Made by a program: the position numbers and the translations under genes. Below the pieces are notes generated by a model. The model was not told where the DNA came from, searched no databases, and was given only the letters and a program-made list of their open reading frames with translations. This document shows, piece by piece, positions 54,520 through 63,940 of a DNA stretch of 64,000 nucleotides (position 1 is its first letter; the number at the start of each line of letters is the position of its first letter). The DNA comes from Pseudobacteriovorax antillogorgiicola (lineage in GTDB: Bacteria > Bdellovibrionota_B > Oligoflexia > Oligoflexales > CAIYRB01): assembly GCA_945862295.1 (NCBI GenBank), contig CAMAXT010000002.1, forward strand, positions 1 to 64,000, in the 5' to 3' direction.

Positions 54520-55012
54520 GCGATCCCTGCTCGTCGCGATGTTTTAGCTCGCCAACATCTGGCATCTTATCAACAATTTTAGCTTTAAAGACCTCGTACC
54601 AGAAAAACAAAGGATTGCTTTCGCTTTCCCAGACGTCAACGCTTTCGACTCTAACTTTCAAAAGTGCACAGCTACGGTCTTCTTTCCCTTCGGGAAACCA
54701 AGACGCAACTACTGGATTCCAGAACTTATCGATTAGCTTTTCATCCCGCGTCAGCGTTGCTCTGCCGGTCAAAGAGAAATAAGCTTTATCGCTTGCGTTC
54801 GTTCCTGACACACAAACTTTGTGTTCGTCTTCAATTTCTTCAACCTTTCTCGAATCAGCGTTGGTAAAAAAATACAGCTCGCCGTCATAAAAATCCTGAA
54901 CAAGACTCATCGGGCGCGCGCGTAAGCCCTCGTCGCTATCAGTTGTCAGCATCAATGTTTTTGCTTTTTTAAGATGCTTTAATATGTCTTTTTGCTCTAT
55001 TTGATTTGCCAT
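54506..55012 (-). CDS. PNPOx-like (general stress protein 26) flavin-fold protein
   Basis: 168 residues, split-barrel fold. KAKTLMLTTDSDEGLRARPMSL, DGELYFFTNADSRKVEEIE and YFSLTGRATLTRDEKLIDKFW correspond to the pyridoxamine-oxidase-like/GSP26 family, which binds FMN or FAD. The ATG at 55012 follows GAGGAG with 6 nt spacing; a start at 55045 is less likely. Role unknown, stress-related in relatives. Confidence 0.8.
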   Translation of the reverse strand: MANQIEQKDILKHLKKAKTLMLTTDSDEGLRARPMSLVQDFYDGELYFFTNADSRKVEEIEDEHKVCVSGTNASDKAYFSLTGRATLTRDEKLIDKFWNPVVASWFPEGKEDRSCALLKVRVESVDVWESESNPLFFWYEVFKAKIVDKMPDVGELKHRDEQGSHAPN

Positions 55013-55069
55013 AAGTTTCTCCTCAACAAGACCAGTTACTACCACTTAAAAAGTGTTTCAATACCTGAA

Positions 55070-55261
55070 CTAAGCAACTTTGGTACCATGCGTTAAGGCG
55101 AGCCACCGTGCTTCACACAGCGGATCTTCAAAACCGATGTAGCTAAAATACTTCAGTCTGGAGATATCCTGACCTTCATCCAATGGACCATTTACTGAGT
55201 ATGTAGAGGTTGGTGCTTTTAAGGTTGCCTGATTGCTGACCATTCGCTGTGAGTTTTCCAA
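55070..55261 (-). CDS. possible small protein of unknown function
   Basis: A 63-codon frame from a TTG, ending 58 nt upstream of the PNPOx-like gene. It has protein-like text (DISRLKYFSYIGFEDPLCEARW) but a poor ribosome site and no recognised family. It could be chance. Confidence 0.25.
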   Translation of the reverse strand: MENSQRMVSNQATLKAPTSTYSVNGPLDEGQDISRLKYFSYIGFEDPLCEARWLALTHGTKVA

Positions 55262-55438
55262 ATATCCAAAATCAGGTTAGAGACTCGGAAAGCTTCATAA
55301 GTTCAGAACCTTAGGCTTGCCTCGCCTCGGCATGTTACAATTAGATTTAGTCGACGAATCAAAAGGTCAGAGTCGCCTCTTGGCGGTGAAAGCTAACATC
55401 GTCAGACTAAAAGCTTTTTCTGGACCGCAGGGGAAAGG

Positions 55439-56329
55439 ATGCCCGTTGTGCTAATGAACCGGATTTTGATCCTACTGACAATCGCTTTAGGGGTGTTCGC
55501 ACCATCGAATTTAGGACTAGCCTACGAAAAGGCATCAGACCTGAATGAAGTCGTGTTGATGAAACTTTTTCCTAAAAAGAAAAAAATCGAACTTGATGCA
55601 CGTTTTGGCCTTGTCCTTAACTCTTCATACAACAACACATTTCTCGCAGATGTAGGCTTAACCTATTTCTGGTCGGAAGAATGGGGATTTAACTTCGAAG
55701 GTATTTTTGCTGCTACCAGCGATAAAGATGAGCGTGGTTGCATCGAGACCTTCTACAATGATCCAAATTACGCTGTTGAAGCCGAATGCGGTGACGCAGA
55801 AGGTCTAAAAGAAGACAAAAAGGAAGACGCCAACTTCGGCCCTGCCTATGTACCGATTCGCGAACTGAAAAATATGTTTATCGGTAACTTCGTTTGGAAT
55901 CCCATCTACGGCAAGCAGATCGTACTTATGTCGGCCACCAACTATTTTGATTTCTACATCAAAATGGGTGGCGGTATTGCTCTTTCTGACTATTATCCAA
56001 AGCAGTCAGAGGTTGCGAGTGGGAAACCTTCCCGTGGTTTTTTCTGCCGTAAAGACGATTCAACCGAAGTAAAAGGACCTGAAGGTTGTACCGAACGCGC
56101 TGAAGGCAAAAACCCTGGCACTAAAAACGAAGAAGAAACCGGTATCAACGGTCGTCCAGTTCCTGAAGCGCAATCCAATTTAGCGTTGCACCTTTCGATT
56201 GGTCAGCGCTATCACTTTATGAAACGCTTTCTGGTTACGGCTTCCCTAGAGAACTACACGCTCCTAGGTACAGATTCCGGATTCGATAACTTCTTGTCAA
56301 TAATGGGCGGCTTCGGGATTAGATTCTAA
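55439..56329 (+). CDS. outer-membrane beta-barrel domain protein
   Basis: About 296 residues with a signal peptide ending near GLAYEK. IELDARFGLVLNSSYNNTFLADVGLTYFWSEEWGF and the C-terminal MGGFGIRF fit the delta-proteobacterial outer membrane beta-barrel family associated with lipoprotein neighbours. A 4-Cys loop region (about 85-225) suggests surface loops. The start is uncertain: GGGGAAAGG abuts the ATG at 55439, so a GTG at 55448 or the ATG at 55454 could be used. The stop codon lies at the start of a repeat. Confidence 0.75.
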   Translation: MPVVLMNRILILLTIALGVFAPSNLGLAYEKASDLNEVVLMKLFPKKKKIELDARFGLVLNSSYNNTFLADVGLTYFWSEEWGFNFEGIFAATSDKDERGCIETFYNDPNYAVEAECGDAEGLKEDKKEDANFGPAYVPIRELKNMFIGNFVWNPIYGKQIVLMSATNYFDFYIKMGGGIALSDYYPKQSEVASGKPSRGFFCRKDDSTEVKGPEGCTERAEGKNPGTKNEEETGINGRPVPEAQSNLALHLSIGQRYHFMKRFLVTASLENYTLLGTDSGFDNFLSIMGGFGIRF

Positions 56330-56467
56330 TCCGGGTCCACCCGACTGATTACGCATTAAAAAACCCGCGAACATGCGTCGCGGGTTTTTTGTATTTACAT
56401 CTCTTAATCCGTAATCGGTCGGGTGGACCCGGATTACCCTTAATCCGTAATCGGTCGGACCCGGATT
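56327..56467. repeat. 33-nt repeat: inverted pair around a terminator plus a direct copy
   Basis: TAATCCGGGTCCACCCGACTGATTACGCATTAA (56327-56359; 33 nt, first 20 TAATCCGGGTCCACCCGACT) is the near-exact complement of 56404-56436, with two mismatches. A third copy, lacking four bases (GTGG), follows in direct orientation at 56440-56467. The inverted pair encloses the terminator at 56358-56390. Confidence 0.85.
56358..56390. terminator. bidirectional terminator nested in the inverted repeat
   Basis: Stem AAAAAACCCGCGA / TCGCGGGTTTTTT with a 7-nt loop. It serves the beta-barrel gene and the convergent DUF4360 gene. Confidence 0.9.
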
Positions 56468-56478
56468 AGCGGATTAGC

Positions 56479-57147
56479 TTAGTTTACGTCCTGGGAATCG
56501 CACTGACGCCATTTCAATTTAATGAGCGTTCCAGCTGAACCGCCTACTCCGAAAGAAATTGTTCCGGTTGCGCCGGAAGAAGCTGCGTCGCTCAAACGAA
56601 CTTGAAAGTTGATGTTAAGCGAACGAGTCGCGTCGCAGGTCGACCATACTTGTTCCGCTGCATCTGTGGTGTCACGAACGCGGAAGTTACGGCGGAGTGG
56701 GCCTTCGAAAAGTGTATTCGAACGGACAGTCTCTGCACTTCCTTGGAAGTAGTAAGCCGATCCAGCTACTGCTTGAGTGCCATCAGCGACGTTTACTTTT
56801 CCAGAATACTCGATGCTCTCAACAGCGTATTGCCAACCAGCAGTATGGTTGATGTCGAGATTTACTTGACAGTTTTTGCGGGCATCACGAAGTGGAATTC
56901 CCTGGCCAGCTTCTGCTTCAAAGCCGTCCCAGATAATGAAGAGCTCTGAACCGATCGGGAATTCACCGCGAGCAGTACCTGCGGCACAGCCGCTACCAGC
57001 GTGGGCGAATCCACGAAGGCTGATGGAATCTGGTAACTCTGAATCACGGTCAACAACATCATCAGCTGGGACAACATCGTCCGCCATTGCAGGTGTCGCA
57101 AGAAGAAGGATCAAGGATGATTTTAATAGTTTGTTTAAAATAGACAT
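56479..57147 (-). CDS. DUF4360-like secreted protein
   Basis: About 222 residues. A signal peptide ends at PAMADD (near residue 23). The core GSGCAAGTARGEF, FIIWDGFEAEAGQGIPLRDARKNCQVNLDI, GWQYAVESIEYSGKVNV and LNINFQVRLS matches DUF4360, a family of secreted fungal and bacterial proteins with conserved Cys pairs. The ATG at 57147 follows GAGG with 8 nt spacing; the frame upstream is not part of the gene. Function unknown. Confidence 0.8.
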   Translation of the reverse strand: MSILNKLLKSSLILLLATPAMADDVVPADDVVDRDSELPDSISLRGFAHAGSGCAAGTARGEFPIGSELFIIWDGFEAEAGQGIPLRDARKNCQVNLDINHTAGWQYAVESIEYSGKVNVADGTQAVAGSAYYFQGSAETVRSNTLFEGPLRRNFRVRDTTDAAEQVWSTCDATRSLNINFQVRLSDAASSGATGTISFGVGGSAGTLIKLKWRQCDSQDVN

Positions 57148-57304
57148 ATACAGCACCTCATTATTAATAGAAGACGATGCGCAAAAGTGCGATATATTAT
57201 TAATAGACCGATCTCTAAGATTTTGCAAGATGCCCCCAAAAGATAATGTTCTGGAAACTATTGAATTTCCAGAACATTGCGTCATTTTGGCTTATTAGAA
57301 TTGC

Positions 57305-57760
57305 TTAAAATGGGATGTCATCGAGTCCAGATGTTTCCGGACCACCAAAGCTGGTTTCCATATGATCGCTAGTACCGCCGCCGCCGTACTCATTTTGAGC
57401 TGATTGAGTCGCTGGACGCTCGCCGCGCGATGCACCGCCGACGAATTGAACGTTCTGTGCAACCACTTCGGTGACATAACGCTTCTGACCTTGTTTATCT
57501 TCCCAGTTTCTTGTTTGCAGTTTGCCTTCGACAAGAACTGATCGGCCTTTTGCTAGGTATTTAGAGCAGTTTTCGCCCATTTTTCCCCAGACAACGATAC
57601 GGTGCCATTCAGTTTGTTCGATCTTCTGTCCGTCTTGGCCAGTACGGTAATCAGTAGTTGCGACGCTGAAAGTACACACAGGAGTTTGGCTCTGCGTATA
57701 GCGTAACTCTGGATCTTGACCGAGGTTTCCCATGACAGTGACACGGTTTAATGAAGCCAT
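57305..57760 (-). CDS. ssb: single-stranded DNA-binding protein
   Basis: 151 residues. The OB fold begins [21 protein letters not shown] and contains [20 protein letters not shown] and [15 protein letters not shown] Gly/Ser-rich linker leads to the acidic tip LDDIPF that recruits repair and replication partners. Canonical length and complete. Confidence 0.97.
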   Translation of the reverse strand: MASLNRVTVMGNLGQDPELRYTQSQTPVCTFSVATTDYRTGQDGQKIEQTEWHRIVVWGKMGENCSKYLAKGRSVLVEGKLQTRNWEDKQGQKRYVTEVVAQNVQFVGGASRGERPATQSAQNEYGGGGTSDHMETSFGGPETSGLDDIPF

Positions 57761-57983
57761 TTAATCTTCCTTTTACGTTCTGGTAGCCAACTTATTTGAA
57801 AATTCCCGCTTCGTTTGTCGATCCGGGATATGTCCGATTGCTTGTTCAGGACTCATACAGGAGCCCGAGGCCCCCGAACAAGGGCAAAATAAGGGTTGGC
57901 GGATATTGTCAGCCCATGCCATCCTAAGCCCGTCATACGAGCATATTCAACCATATATTTATTGCGGAATCTGGGCGCTTACT

Positions 57984-59492
57984 ATGCTTAATAAAGTCAC
58001 TTGCTTGTCGATTGCACTACTAACCATCTCCCTTTCATGTAAGCGGGATGAAATCTTCCCTAGCATCGGCGATAAGGTTGCTAGTCCAATCGATGTCCAG
58101 GCTTCCGAGTCTGGAGAATACTTCTACATCCTTAATGCCGACTTTGACCGAACCTACAATATGGGTTCTGTCCTGATCATCGATCAAGATGGCAATAAAA
58201 TAAAAAGCGTCGAAGTGCCTCGCCTCGGTCGCAGCCTTACGGTCACCGATAAGGATATGATCGTTACGACCGACTTCCCGGACGACAAAGGCCAAGCACA
58301 CATTCTTCTTTTCGATATCACCGATCCAAAAGAGCCTGTTCTTAAACAAAAATTCAACCTCAGCTGCAGTCCAATCAACGCTACGATGAGAAAAAGTTAC
58401 GATTACTTTTTCGTAAGCTGCGCTGACGGCAATCTCTATATCGGCAAACTTGAAGCAGCCCGCGAAAATAGCTGGATAAAACAAATCCGCCGCCTAGACG
58501 CCACACGTCGGGCCCTATATATCGACCCTAAAAGGGAGCTATTATTTGCCTTCACAACCGACATCGGCAGTCAGACTTCGGCTGACCTTCCATCCGCCGA
58601 TCTCTCGACTTTCGACGATGCTCAAAAAGAAGTTTTCAACGATGCTGGTGAATCAATTCCCGATGAAATCCCAGACGACATGCAGTCGAACAGACGCGAA
58701 GTCGCCGCTAGCAGCGGGAAGAGCATCTATCAATTCACCGTCTATGACATCAAAGCAGAAAGAGACAATGGGTCAGCGACAGGTTGCGTCGTAACACCGA
58801 TCGAAAACTGCATATTTCCCTCGCGCGCTGGCCTAGACCCTATTCTCAAAAAAGAAACGCGCTGGCTCTATTTCCACCTGAATAACTTTGACGGTACCCC
58901 CGATACGCTCAGTGCTCTTGACCCGAACTTTAAGTACTACCGCACCAACTTCTATGACGTGAAACCGGATCCGTTTGATCCAGATACGTTTTACCTTTCG
59001 CACCGGGGTGTTCCGGCAAAAAGCGCGTTCGCAAACCAAATCGTAAAAGTTCAGTTTGTTGGAGATATCAGACCGTCAACCGAAGGCAAAGTCCCGCACA
59101 CCGGTGACGTTCTATCGTTTGAACGTATTTCGGGATTTAAAGGTGAGGGTCAAAACGGGGTCGAAACAACAAAATATCATTATCCAGGCGATTTTGAGCT
59201 TACTGAGATCAATGGTCAGCAAGTCCTAGTGGTTAATCATTTCAGAGATTTAGCTTCTGAAGCCTGGAACCGTAACGAGGTCTACTACTCAATCACTGCG
59301 AAAACATTGGAAGAAAACAGCTGGTTTACGGAGCTTCCGGGCAGTCTTTCTTCCCCAAATATTACGACTTACTACCAAATTGCCTTAAATAAGACGGGTC
59401 GCGCGCTGTCCTGCTCGTTCTATGGCAATGCAGTTATGCTCTTGGAGGTTACGCCGGGCGTTGGTATAAGGGAAATTAAGCGCATCGAATGA
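57984..59492 (+). CDS. beta-propeller-like lipoprotein
   Basis: About 502 residues with a lipoprotein signal (MLNKVTCLSIALLTISLSC, Cys19). Repeated blade-like stretches (SESGEYFYILNADFD, GSVLIIDQDGNKIKSVEVP, AHILLFDITDPKEPVLKQ, YDYFFVSCADGNLYIGKL) suggest a seven-bladed WD40/LVIVD-like propeller. The ATG at 57984 begins the signal; the frame upstream to 57906 is not signal-like. It ends 69 nt upstream of smc. Function unknown. Confidence 0.7.
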   Translation: MLNKVTCLSIALLTISLSCKRDEIFPSIGDKVASPIDVQASESGEYFYILNADFDRTYNMGSVLIIDQDGNKIKSVEVPRLGRSLTVTDKDMIVTTDFPDDKGQAHILLFDITDPKEPVLKQKFNLSCSPINATMRKSYDYFFVSCADGNLYIGKLEAARENSWIKQIRRLDATRRALYIDPKRELLFAFTTDIGSQTSADLPSADLSTFDDAQKEVFNDAGESIPDEIPDDMQSNRREVAASSGKSIYQFTVYDIKAERDNGSATGCVVTPIENCIFPSRAGLDPILKKETRWLYFHLNNFDGTPDTLSALDPNFKYYRTNFYDVKPDPFDPDTFYLSHRGVPAKSAFANQIVKVQFVGDIRPSTEGKVPHTGDVLSFERISGFKGEGQNGVETTKYHYPGDFELTEINGQQVLVVNHFRDLASEAWNRNEVYYSITAKTLEENSWFTELPGSLSSPNITTYYQIALNKTGRALSCSFYGNAVMLLEVTPGVGIREIKRIE

Positions 59493-59561
59493 CAATTAGC
59501 TATGAGCCTGATATGAGAGAGCACAGGCTTTTTCTGGCGTTTTTTATAAGAGACAAACTGC

Positions 59562-62500
59562 ATGTTCCTGAAAAAGATCGTAATTTCCGGGTTCAAGTCC
59601 TTTGCGGATAAGATAGTCGTCAACCTCGACACCGGCATCACCGGTATCGTCGGCCCCAATGGTTCTGGAAAAAGTAACATCATCGACGCTGTACGTTGGG
59701 TGATGGGTGAGCAGAACGCGAAAAATTTGCGTGGTGAAAAAGCCACCGACATTATCTTCGCCGGTTCTGAAAGAAGAAAACCACTCGGCATGGCAGAAGT
59801 ATCGTTGGTTTTTGATAACCGCGATGACAGTGCATTCTGTCCTCCTGAATACCGCCACGAACCAGAGATCTCTCTGACACGCCGCATGTATGCCGATGGC
59901 CAGCGCGAATACCTGATCAATAAAAAACCATGTCGTTTGAAAGATATTGTTGGTTTCTTCGCATCGTCTGGCCTTAGTGGTCGAAGCTATTCGATGATTC
60001 AGCAAGGTCAGGTTGAGCGTATCTTGAACGCGAAACCAGAAGACGTCAGAGAGATCATCGAAGAAGCCGCCGGCACCATGGTGTTCAAACGCCGTAAAGC
60101 TGAAGCCGAGAAGAAGTTAGAGCAAACCAATCTCAACCTTTCTCGTATCGAAGACATCTTGGCAGAAGTCGATAAGCATTTATCGACGCTCTTTGAGCAA
60201 GTCGACAAAGCACGCGAATACCAAGTGCAGAGTGAGAAGCTTAAAGTAGAAGAAGTCTCACTTTTCGCGCACAACTTTCACCATTTCCGTGAACAACAAA
60301 ATAAGTTCCAGAACGAAATGGAAAACTTCATGGCAAGTGAAGCTGAGTCCATAGCTGGAATCTCAGGTCACGAGTCCCGCCATCAGGAATTGCAAGGCCA
60401 GATGGATGAAGCCGATCCAGAACTGCAAATTTTGCAGGAATCGATCTCTGTTATCCGGGAGAAAATCGCCCGTAGTGAATCGACTGTTAAGTCGTCAATG
60501 GACAAGATTGACAGTGGCTCACGCCGCTTAACCGATATCGCTTCAGAACTTGACGAAGAAGACCGTAACCTTCGCGTTCTTGAGACCCAAGTTGACTCAG
60601 CGCAAAGAGAACTTTCAAAGGCAGAGTCTGTTGCTCGCGAACTAAACGAAGCAATCGAATCTTTCGAATATGAAGTCGAATCAGCAAACGAAGCTGCCCA
60701 GGTCTACCAAGGCCGAATGGAAGAGTTTGAAGATGAAATCAGGAATCTTGAACGCTTAACCGAAAGCAACAAGTTCAGAACCGAAGCTCTGGAAAAAGAG
60801 ATCGATCGCAATAAAAACGATTCCAAGTCAGAAGATGAGCGCATGAGCTTTCTTCTAAAAGACGTTGAATCTGTCCGCACTGATCTTGAAGACGCAGAAC
60901 AAAAAGCAGGTGCTACGAAAGCTGGTCTCGACAAAGAGATCCGTGAGAAGCACGAACGCGAAGCCATGGTTGCTACGCGCTACAACCAAATCCGTAACGC
61001 GAATCAACGCCGCGACGGCCTAAAAGAAAAATACCATGAAAGCAAAGCACGCTTTACTTCTCTTCAGGAAATCACTGAAGGAGCTACCGACGCCGCTGGT
61101 GCTCTAGCTAAGATGAAAGCGGAAGAGCCGTCTAGTACGAAGTTCTTCCAAGGCATGTTAACTGACTATATCTCTTACACCAGAGACTCAGGAGAGCTTC
61201 CGCCAAAAGCGGCTGCTGCATTTGAACGTTGGTCTGAGCGTGTGGTTGTTAGTAGCCTCGATCACTTCAACGAGATGGTGCGCATTGCTAACCGTCTTGG
61301 CACTGGCACTTTGCCTGTTTGCATTCTATCTCAGTGTGAAAAGATCGATGCTGAAGCAGTTAAGAACTGGTCGGAAAACACCGGAGCTGAGCCTCTTAAG
61401 CAATATCTAAAAGTTGATAGCCGCTTGCCGGAAATCAACTCGGTTGTCGACCGCCTTTATCTTATGCCTTCTCTGGCACTAGACAATGATCAGCTGAATG
61501 AACTCCCGCGTGGAGTCATCATCTTTACAAGCCAAGGCGTCTCCTTCACTGGCAATGATGAGTTCATTGTTGGCGGTAAAAATACTGGTGGCCTCCTCAG
61601 TCGTAAGACCGAGATGGAAAACCTCGCTGTTGAACTTAAATCCATTGAATCCCAGCTTGCTGGTGCTCAAGGTGAGATCGACGAACTTGACTACCGCATC
61701 AACGAAGACCGCCAGATCGTGGCCGACATCGATGCGAAGCTGCAGGCACAGAATCAAGGCGTTCTGACAGTTATGTCAGCCTTGCAAGCCGTTCAGCAGA
61801 TCTTTGACCGTAAGCAAGAGCTGATCACTGAGTCACAAACAACCATCGACAAGCTCGTTGCGAACCTTGTTCGTATGACTTCGGAACTGGCGACACTCAA
61901 CCAGAACCGCGCGTCTCTTGATAAAGAACTCGGCAATGCGAGAACCGAACTCTCAACGATCGAAGAAGAATCAGCATCTCTTCTCGACCGCAAAGAAGAG
62001 CTTCGCCGCATGCACGAGTCTAAAAAGCTAGAACTCGCTAAGTGTGAAGCTAGGGCGCAAGCAATGCGTGATGGCTATTTGAACAACAAAGCTCAGCTCG
62101 AACTTCTGCAAAACAAATTAGCGCGTCGCTACGAAGAACGCTCACGTCTTGAAACCGAAGTCGAAGAAGCTAAGGCTTACTTTGAGCAGGCTAAAGGTGA
62201 CATTGAGTCCTTCATCGCTGACAGGGACAAGCTGCAGTCAGACTACGCATCTAAACGTGAAGAAAACGCCCACATCCTTGAAGAACTCCGCGTCATTGAC
62301 GGCAGATTGCGAACTCTTCGCGATCAGCAGCATGCGGCTCAACGGGGACTCAACGATAAGAATATCCAGCTTGAACGCGTGAAAATGGCGTTGTCTGGAA
62401 TCACTGAGCAGTCGATCGAAAAATACAAGTTAGATCTGGAAACTTATCACTTCGAGATGGATCCAGAGTTCAACCACGAGTCTAAGACGCGCTCAGTTCA

Positions 62501-63239
62501 GCGTTTGCGCTCGAAAATCGAATCTATGGGCGCGATCAACATGATGGCTCTCCAAGAATTCGACGAGAAGACCACGCGCCGTGATTTTATCATTAAGCAA
62601 CGGGACGAAGTCCTTTCAAGTATCGACCTACTTATGGCAGCGATTCTTGAAATCGAAGAAACCTCTGTTAAGAGATTCCAAGAGATCTTCGAAACCATCA
62701 ACAATGAGTTCGCGAACCTCTTCCCGATTCTCTTCCCTACAGGCGAAGGAAGGCTGGAACTAACACATCCAGACAACCCGCTCTTAAGCGGTGTCGAAAT
62801 CATGTGCCGCTTGCCGGGTAAGAGCATCAAGCCAATGTCGCTCTTCTCAGGTGGGGAGAAGGCTTTGACGGCGATCTCATTGATTTTCGCACTTCTGAAA
62901 ACCAAACCAACCCCGTACTGCTTCTTGGATGAGGTTGACGCCCCACTCGATGAAGCCAACGTTGGTCGTTACAACAGTATTTTGGAAGCACTGTCATCAC
63001 AGTTCCAATTTATCGTTATTACGCACAACAGAAGAACCATGGAAGTTCTCGACACCCTTTACGGTATCACCATGCAGGAGCCTGGTGTGTCGAAAGTCGT
63101 TGGCGTCGATATGAAGGTCGATATTCCGCCGCACTTGCGTAAGGCGTTTAAAGACGAAAAAGCACTAGCGGCTGGAGCAGCAATTTCAGGTCCGGCACCG
63201 AAGGCACCGCGGCCTGTTGAGGGTGCGACCGCTCAGTAG
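59562..63239 (+). CDS. smc: chromosome segregation protein SMC
   Basis: 1225 residues. Head N with KIVISGFKSFADK and Walker A GPNGSGKSN; coiled coil; hinge (about 500-650); second coiled coil. Head C carries the signature LFSGGEKALTAISLIFALL and Walker B YCFLDEVDAPLDEANV, and ends in a short Ala/Pro tail. All ABC-ATPase motifs are intact. With ScpAB it forms condensin; scpA and scpB are not in the window. Confidence 0.97.
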   Translation: MFLKKIVISGFKSFADKIVVNLDTGITGIVGPNGSGKSNIIDAVRWVMGEQNAKNLRGEKATDIIFAGSERRKPLGMAEVSLVFDNRDDSAFCPPEYRHEPEISLTRRMYADGQREYLINKKPCRLKDIVGFFASSGLSGRSYSMIQQGQVERILNAKPEDVREIIEEAAGTMVFKRRKAEAEKKLEQTNLNLSRIEDILAEVDKHLSTLFEQVDKAREYQVQSEKLKVEEVSLFAHNFHHFREQQNKFQNEMENFMASEAESIAGISGHESRHQELQGQMDEADPELQILQESISVIREKIARSESTVKSSMDKIDSGSRRLTDIASELDEEDRNLRVLETQVDSAQRELSKAESVARELNEAIESFEYEVESANEAAQVYQGRMEEFEDEIRNLERLTESNKFRTEALEKEIDRNKNDSKSEDERMSFLLKDVESVRTDLEDAEQKAGATKAGLDKEIREKHEREAMVATRYNQIRNANQRRDGLKEKYHESKARFTSLQEITEGATDAAGALAKMKAEEPSSTKFFQGMLTDYISYTRDSGELPPKAAAAFERWSERVVVSSLDHFNEMVRIANRLGTGTLPVCILSQCEKIDAEAVKNWSENTGAEPLKQYLKVDSRLPEINSVVDRLYLMPSLALDNDQLNELPRGVIIFTSQGVSFTGNDEFIVGGKNTGGLLSRKTEMENLAVELKSIESQLAGAQGEIDELDYRINEDRQIVADIDAKLQAQNQGVLTVMSALQAVQQIFDRKQELITESQTTIDKLVANLVRMTSELATLNQNRASLDKELGNARTELSTIEEESASLLDRKEELRRMHESKKLELAKCEARAQAMRDGYLNNKAQLELLQNKLARRYEERSRLETEVEEAKAYFEQAKGDIESFIADRDKLQSDYASKREENAHILEELRVIDGRLRTLRDQQHAAQRGLNDKNIQLERVKMALSGITEQSIEKYKLDLETYHFEMDPEFNHESKTRSVQRLRSKIESMGAINMMALQEFDEKTTRRDFIIKQRDEVLSSIDLLMAAILEIEETSVKRFQEIFETINNEFANLFPILFPTGEGRLELTHPDNPLLSGVEIMCRLPGKSIKPMSLFSGGEKALTAISLIFALLKTKPTPYCFLDEVDAPLDEANVGRYNSILEALSSQFQFIVITHNRRTMEVLDTLYGITMQEPGVSKVVGVDMKVDIPPHLRKAFKDEKALAAGAAISGPAPKAPRPVEGATAQ

Positions 63240-63260
63240 AGTTGGGATGCTAAAAACTAT

Positions 63261-63290
63261 AAAGGCCCTCATTTTTTTGAGGGCCTTTTT
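63261..63290. terminator. bidirectional terminator after smc
   Basis: A perfect stem AAAGGCCCTCA / TGAGGGCCTTT with a T-rich loop and T run follows smc and also serves the convergent STAS gene. Confidence 0.9.
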
Positions 63291-63313
63291 ACGTTTACAT
63301 AAGAACGGTCTGT

Positions 63314-63805
63314 CTATGCACGCGCCGTAAAAGAGCCACGGTCGTTCAAGGTTTCCAAGTTATCAGCTAAATCGCAATCAGTCTCAAGCGCCTCGGTGCA
63401 TTTTGGGCATCTTGCAGTTGTATCGATTTTCGGTACCTGACCATTCCCAGTTTCATGGAGTCTTTTTTCCACATGCTGGCAACCATCGCAACTGTACTGA
63501 ATCTTAATCGATTCAATCCAACCGGTTCCCGGGAAAAGTGGGATCATTACTGCCACGTCTAAAAATTGCTCGTTACATTCGGAAAAACTATAGACGTGGT
63601 TTTTTAGTGTCTCGAGCGCTTTAAGCCAAATAGTAATCCCTATCGAATTGATGCGGGCAATGCCTCCGCAATCAAAGCGTAGACGTGAGGTTTTAAGTTT
63701 TCTCTCTAGTTCTTTGAGAGTCTCGCCAACATGGATGTCTATTTCGCCACGGAACTGAACAACAGTTTCGTTTCCATGTTCCTGAATTTCAAAGTCTAGT
63801 GTCAT
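63314..63805 (-). CDS. STAS-like domain protein with zinc ribbon
   Basis: About 163 residues. Residues 1-90 (MTLDFEIQEHGNETVVQFRGEIDIHVGETLKELE ... RFDCGGIARINSIGITIWLKAL) have the fold pattern of anti-sigma-factor antagonist STAS domains, with a conserved-looking Ser-Ile-Gly in place of DSxG. A zinc-ribbon pair CDGC ... CPKC follows at about 107-143. The start at 63805 is chosen because the STAS strand begins there; an ATG at 63841 is in frame. Probably cytoplasmic; partner unknown. Confidence 0.65.
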   Translation of the reverse strand: MTLDFEIQEHGNETVVQFRGEIDIHVGETLKELERKLKTSRLRFDCGGIARINSIGITIWLKALETLKNHVYSFSECNEQFLDVAVMIPLFPGTGWIESIKIQYSCDGCQHVEKRLHETGNGQVPKIDTTARCPKCTEALETDCDLADNLETLNDRGSFTARA

Positions 63806-63940
63806 AGAGTCCAAGATAGCATGTTTTTTTAAAACAGGCATCTTGTGACTAGAAAAAAGCCACGCTCTTGGGGAAGGGGACCAGATATCTTACAATCAGA
63901 TGTACGAATTAGAGGCACATTTAACTTACGAGGGGCACAG

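Noticed and set aside
59420..60005. Two long minus-strand ORFs at the smc start
   Set aside because: They are antisense shadows of the conserved SMC head; the plus-strand protein is unambiguous.
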